10,842 nucleotides of DNA from Yinghuangia elevatio (GTDB lineage Bacteria; Actinomycetota; Actinomycetes; Streptomycetales; Streptomycetaceae). A program made the translations under genes and the position numbers. Location: the NCBI RefSeq assembly GCF_040649515.1, contig NZ_JBEZFP010000211.1, positions 1-10,842 of the forward strand, written 5' to 3'. The notes under the pieces were generated by a model, which saw nothing but the letters and a program-made list of their open reading frames with translations, did no database searches and was not told where the DNA came from. Below, piece after piece: positions 7,228 to 10,842 of the stretch (its first letter is position 1; the number at the start of each line of letters is the position of its first letter).

Positions 7228-7265
7228 CGCGCGGGAGTCCGCCGGTGGTCGGCGGGCCCCGCGCG
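7228..7265 (-). other. Intergenic GC hairpin between the binding-protein and GH3 genes
   Basis: CGCGCGGG (7228-7235) pairs with CCCGCGCG (7258-7265). After a small internal bulge, CCGCCG (7239-7244) pairs with CGGCGG (7250-7255) around a 5-base loop, giving 14 base pairs in total. Located inside the operon, it more likely protects the binding-protein mRNA or lowers downstream expression than stops transcription fully. Binding proteins are usually needed in excess over the other system components, which fits. A partial terminator is the alternative. Confidence 0.55.
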
Positions 7266-7294
7266 TCGGTGTTTGCTCAGGCCGCCGTCCGAGA

Positions 7295-8599
7295 TCAGCT
7301 GACCTTGGTGTCGAACTTCTGCGTGGCCGGGTTGAACTTGTACAGGTGAGGCGGCATGGCGCCGTGCGGAGTGTCGCGGGTGTAGGTGGCCGGGTCGACG
7401 TACGTCGGGACCTGGTAGGCCCCGAGGTTGAAGCCGGCGTTCTGGAACGTCTCGTAGTTGAGGTCCTTGCCGGCCTTGTCGGCGATGGCCTTGAACAGCC
7501 CCAGGTTCATGCAGGCGATGGACGCCGAGGAGCCCGGGGTGGGTTGGCCGCCGGGAACCGTCGCCGGGTCGACGAGCTTGCCCTTCAGTTCGGGAGCGGC
7601 CGCCTCGATCGTCGAGACGCAGTCCTTGATGGCAGGGTCGTCCCACTTGACGTCGAAGCCGAGGCCGGCCGCGTCGTTCAGGGTGGTGAAGTCGTGCTTC
7701 GCCTTGTCGCCGACGTAGCCGTTGGCCTGGCCCACGTCGGTGAACAGCAGCCTGGGACGGTACTTGGTCTGTTCGAGGACCTGCGGGAAGGAGGCGCCCA
7801 TGCTGCCGACGACCACGACGGTGTCCGCGCCGGAGGCCTGGAACTTCTGGATGAACACGCCGGTCTGCTGGCCCACGGCCGCGGGGTCCTGTGCCGGGGC
7901 GTCCAGGACGGCGGTCTCCACGGGCGTCACGCCGAGCTTCTGCAGGGCCGGGATGACGGTGTCCTTCATCACGGCCTGCTCGTTGATGTTGGAGATGACC
8001 GCGACCTTCTTGCCGGCCAGGGCGTTGTTCGCGGCGAACTGGCTTATACCGTCGCCGAGTTCGTCGCCTCCGCGCCAGTAGGCAAACCACGGGGCCTGGG
8101 CCGTCGCGTAGCGTTTGGCGGTGAGCTGGCCGCCGATGGTCGCGGTCTTGTTGGTCTGCACGTAGCACAGCGGCTCGTCGCCGTTGAAGTTGCCGAGCGC
8201 GGCGAAGACCTTCTCGTCCTGGGTCATCTTGACGCAGGTCTCCCCGGCGGCGGCCGGCGAGATGAGGTTGATCTTGCCGTAGACCGGGACGATCTTGCGG
8301 CCGTTGATGCCGCCGTTGTCGTTGATCTTCTTGATCAGCGCGTTGTACGCGACCTCGAAGTTCCCGTAGTCGAGGTTGACGTACTGCCGGACGCTTTCGA
8401 CGTCGGGGTACGTGATGCCGAGCTTGATGGTGTCCGCGGTCACGCCCGGGGCGATCTTGGGTGCGGGCGGCGCGGCCGGGGCTCCGGACGGACTCGTGGC
8501 GTCGTCCTTCTTCTCCGCCGTGCAGCCGGTGACGACCAGCGCGGCGGCCGCGGCGAGGGCGAGCACGGCGCTGTGTCTGGCACGGTGCGTTGTGAACAT
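7295..8599 (-). CDS. ABC transporter substrate-binding lipoprotein, branched-chain amino acid (HAAT) type
   Basis: The 434-residue protein is the extracellular, membrane-anchored ligand receptor of the adjacent transporter. Residues 1-25 are a basic then alanine-rich signal peptide ending in the lipobox VTGC, with Cys26 as the lipidated residue. A flexible Ala/Pro-rich linker (to about 50) follows. The body then shows the LivK-like (Peripla_BP_6) pattern: IKLGITYPD near 58-66, INDNGGINGRKI at 92-103 and the second-lobe segment VVVVGSMGAS at 261-270. Cys122/Cys145 and Cys327/Cys363 may form disulfides. The family binds amino acids, amides, aromatic acids, urea and other small molecules, so a glycoside ligand is inferred only from the GH3 genes next door. 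The ribosome site is weak: GGA at 8609-8611, nine bases before the ATG. It lies 77 bases after the fused permease/ATPase gene; that gap (8600-8676) shows no clear structure. Confidence 0.88.
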   Translation of the reverse strand: MFTTHRARHSAVLALAAAAALVVTGCTAEKKDDATSPSGAPAAPPAPKIAPGVTADTIKLGITYPDVESVRQYVNLDYGNFEVAYNALIKKINDNGGINGRKIVPVYGKINLISPAAAGETCVKMTQDEKVFAALGNFNGDEPLCYVQTNKTATIGGQLTAKRYATAQAPWFAYWRGGDELGDGISQFAANNALAGKKVAVISNINEQAVMKDTVIPALQKLGVTPVETAVLDAPAQDPAAVGQQTGVFIQKFQASGADTVVVVGSMGASFPQVLEQTKYRPRLLFTDVGQANGYVGDKAKHDFTTLNDAAGLGFDVKWDDPAIKDCVSTIEAAAPELKGKLVDPATVPGGQPTPGSSASIACMNLGLFKAIADKAGKDLNYETFQNAGFNLGAYQVPTYVDPATYTRDTPHGAMPPHLYKFNPATQKFDTKVS

Positions 8600-8676
8600 T
8601 AGGCGTGGTCCGTTTCGGGTCGTGGCGCGATGCGGCGCAAGGACGGAGAAGAGGTACGGGCTCGCGGGTGGCCGGG

Positions 8677-10842
8677 TCAGGCGGGCACCGTGGTGTCCGC
8701 AGGGGTCGGGCCGGGGCCAGGGGTGATGGGCGCGGCGCCGCTGCGTTCGATGGCGCGTTCGTCGGAGCCGAGGTAGCTGGCCACGACCTTGGGGTCGTCG
8801 CGTACTTCGCTCGGTGCTCCGGCGGCGATGACGCGGCCCGTTTCCAGGCAGTAGACGCGGTCGGAGATGCCCATGATCAACGGCATGTCGTGTTCGATGA
8901 CGAGCATGGAAGCGCCGAGTTCACGGCGGATCTCCTGAATGAGGGGGCCGAAGGCCTCGGTCTCGCGCTGGGCGACACCGGCGGTGGGCTCGTCCAGGCA
9001 CAGCATCCGTGCGTCGAGGGCCAGCAGGCCGGCGAGTTCGACGATACGGCGGGTGCCCGTGGACAGGTCGCCGATGAACGCGTCGGCGTAGCGGCCCAGT
9101 CCGAGGAAGCCGATCAGGTCGTCAGCTTCGGAGCGCTTGGCGCGCTCTCGCTTGAAGGTGTGCGGGAGGTGAAACGCGGTGGACAGCATTCCGGTTCGGC
9201 CGCGTGCTTCGAGGGCGATCTGCACGGTCTCGCGGACCGTCAGTTCCGGGAAGAGAGTCGCGGCTTGGAAGGTCCGGCCCAACCCCATCCGGGCCCGGGC
9301 GGCCGGAGCCAGCCCCGACACGTCCTTGCCGAGTAGTTCGACGCCGCCTCTGGCCGGGACGAACCCGCCCACGGCGTTCATCAGCGTGGACTTGCCCGCG
9401 CCGTTGGTGCCGATCAGGCCGACGATCTCGTTCGCCCGTACCTCGATGGTCACGCCGTCGACCGCCGCCCGACCGCCGAACCGCACCTGGACGTTCGACG
9501 TGGCCAGGATCGGCCTGTCGTCCGGCAGCGGCTCGTGCTCGGACCGCGTGAGCACCATCGGCGGTGCGGTCGCGACCTTGACCGCCTGGGCGGGAGCGAG
9601 CTTCGTGTCGGCCCACGCGAGGAGGGCGTCTCGTGCGCTGTAGCCGATCTGGACCAGGCCGCCGGGGAAATACAGCAGGAGGATCAAAAGGCCGAGGCTC
9701 GACGTCAACAGCGGCACCAGCTCGTTGCCCGGCATGAACGACGGCAGGCCGATGACCCACAGGGATCCGAGCACCGAGCCGGACACCGAGCCCAGGCCGC
9801 CGATCACCACGATCGACACCAGCGTCAGCGAGTCGGCGCTGAGGAAGTACTTGTCGGCGTACGGCACCGTCTGCACGGCGCCCGCGAGCAGCGCGCCGCC
9901 CAGCCCGGCGATACCGCCGGCAAGCGCGAACGTCTGCAACTTCACGCGGGTGGCGCCCACGGTGTACGCCGCCGCCGTGGCCGGGTTGTCGCGTACGCCG
10001 ATGGTGGTTCGTCCGATGCCGGACTTGCGGAGTCGCGCCACCACCAGCAACACGACAGCAAGTACGACCAACACCGTGTAGTAGTAAGCTCGTTGGCTCG
10101 AAACATCGAGTCCGAAGACCGTGCTGCGTGGGAATGACGCGGTGGTCCGCCCCTCGTCGTGGAACACGTCGCGGCGGTACAGGTACTGCTCGGCGGCGAC
10201 GGCGAACGCGAAAGTGCTGACCGCGAGCAGGAGTCCGCGTACACGCAGCGCGCCCGCGCCGACCAGCGCCGCGAGCCCCGCGGTGAACAAACAGGCCACC
10301 AGAACCGCTACCGGGAACACCAGTCCGCGGAAGCTGTACGTGGTGTCGCCGATGTCGATGCGCAACCCGCGGTTCAGGGACGCGGCCGTCAATGCGCCCA
10401 GGCCGGCGAATGCCATTTGCCCGAGGGAGAGTTGGCCTGCCCAGCCGGTCAGGATCGTCACCGACGCGGCGCAGATCGCGTACCCGAGGATCACCGTGTA
10501 GAGCAGATGCCGGGACGGCTGGGTCACCATCAGCGGGAGGACGACCGCGATCAGGCCCAGGACCAGGAACCCTCCGCGCTCCAGGTTCCGGACCCACCAC
10601 ACCCCGCGCAACCGTGCGGGGACGGGCTTGACCTTTGGCGCGAACGAGAACGACGAAGCTTCGGTGTCCCGGCCGCGGCTGACGAAGAACACCGCGACCA
10701 GCACGATGACCAGGACGGTCATGTCGCTCAGGCCAGGTTGGTCGAGCCAGTTGAACTGCACGAAGGACTGGAGCAGACCGAGCCCGACACCTGCGAGCAG
10801 GGCGATGCGAAAGGAGACCATGCGGGCGGTGATCGCCCGCAT
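8677..10842 (-). CDS. Fused LivH(tail)-LivM-LivG branched-chain-type ABC transporter, 5' end cut by window
   Basis: The visible 721 residues form a membrane permease fused to its ATPase. Residues 1 to about 55 (ARMVSFRIALLAGVGLGLLQ, then a membrane helix) look like the C-terminal end of a LivH permease, so the true start lies beyond the right edge and the Met at 10842 is probably internal. Residues about 90-400 are LivM, with around eight or nine membrane helices, the family motif GQLSLGQMAFAGLGA (136-150), the coupling-loop region GRTTIGVRDNPATAAAY (277-293) and GGLGSVSGSVLG (348-359). After a linker, residues about 445-695 are a LivG-type ATPase: Walker A GTNGAGKST (478-486), Q-loop Gln526, signature LSTGTRR (593-599), Walker B MLCLDEP (613-619) and switch His651. 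The signature departs from classic LSGGQ, as is seen in LivG relatives. It energises uptake with the lipoprotein encoded next. No LivF ATPase is visible; it may lie upstream. Confidence 0.9.
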   Translation of the reverse strand: MRAITARMVSFRIALLAGVGLGLLQSFVQFNWLDQPGLSDMTVLVIVLVAVFFVSRGRDTEASSFSFAPKVKPVPARLRGVWWVRNLERGGFLVLGLIAVVLPLMVTQPSRHLLYTVILGYAICAASVTILTGWAGQLSLGQMAFAGLGALTAASLNRGLRIDIGDTTYSFRGLVFPVAVLVACLFTAGLAALVGAGALRVRGLLLAVSTFAFAVAAEQYLYRRDVFHDEGRTTASFPRSTVFGLDVSSQRAYYYTVLVVLAVVLLVVARLRKSGIGRTTIGVRDNPATAAAYTVGATRVKLQTFALAGGIAGLGGALLAGAVQTVPYADKYFLSADSLTLVSIVVIGGLGSVSGSVLGSLWVIGLPSFMPGNELVPLLTSSLGLLILLLYFPGGLVQIGYSARDALLAWADTKLAPAQAVKVATAPPMVLTRSEHEPLPDDRPILATSNVQVRFGGRAAVDGVTIEVRANEIVGLIGTNGAGKSTLMNAVGGFVPARGGVELLGKDVSGLAPAARARMGLGRTFQAATLFPELTVRETVQIALEARGRTGMLSTAFHLPHTFKRERAKRSEADDLIGFLGLGRYADAFIGDLSTGTRRIVELAGLLALDARMLCLDEPTAGVAQRETEAFGPLIQEIRRELGASMLVIEHDMPLIMGISDRVYCLETGRVIAAGAPSEVRDDPKVVASYLGSDERAIERSGAAPITPGPGPTPADTTVPA

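Noticed and set aside
5513..8602. A 1029-residue plus-strand open frame
   Set aside because: It lies antisense to the GH3 and lipoprotein genes, shows low-complexity Gly/Arg/Val/Asp composition with no family motif, and is the usual long shadow frame of GC-rich coding DNA.
9122..10600. A 492-residue minus-strand frame inside the transporter gene
   Set aside because: It overlaps the Liv fusion in another frame, is Arg/Gly/Pro-rich and lacks hydrophobic helices or motifs.

Overview
The window comes from a high-GC actinomycete. GC is strongly biased to third codon positions in every real gene, starts are ATG or GTG behind AGGAG-type ribosome sites, and the protein families match a soil- or plant-associated, Streptomyces- or Frankia-like actinobacterium. 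The species cannot be named from sequence alone. I see no RNA genes, insertion sequences, CRISPR arrays or phage genes.

The left part (1-1934) reads on the + strand. After a 220-base leader with an AT-rich, inverted-repeat-bearing stretch, the first gene (221-1267) encodes a probable Fe(II)/2-oxoglutarate oxygenase of the phytanoyl-CoA dioxygenase type. A gap of about 196 bases follows. Next is a short gene (1464-1934, upstream alternative start at 1269) that joins the N-terminal DUF5060 module and the C-terminal DUF5605 module of apiosidase-like glycoside hydrolases. The catalytic barrel (DUF4038 type) that normally lies between them is missing, so it looks like an in-frame internal deletion.

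The convergent junction (1935-2065) carries two strong perfect hairpins that probably end transcription from both sides.

The rest (2050-10842) is one minus-strand gene set, transcribed right to left. It begins with an ABC transporter protein, cut by the window edge, that fuses a LivH-like tail, a LivM permease and a LivG ATPase. It continues with a lipoprotein substrate-binding protein of the branched-chain amino acid (HAAT) type and ends with two tandem glycoside hydrolase family 3 enzymes. Gaps are 77, 102 and 46 bases, with a 14-bp GC hairpin between the binding-protein gene and the first GH3 gene.

The GH3 proteins have no signal peptide and should act in the cytoplasm. The simplest reading is a scavenging system: the lipoprotein captures a glycosylated compound, the Liv-type transporter imports it, and the two GH3 enzymes remove sugars inside the cell. 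The neighbouring oxygenase could act on the aglycone. The substrate cannot be determined here. Pairing an amino-acid-class transporter with intracellular GH3 enzymes, in place of a sugar-type transporter, is the most interesting aspect of the window.
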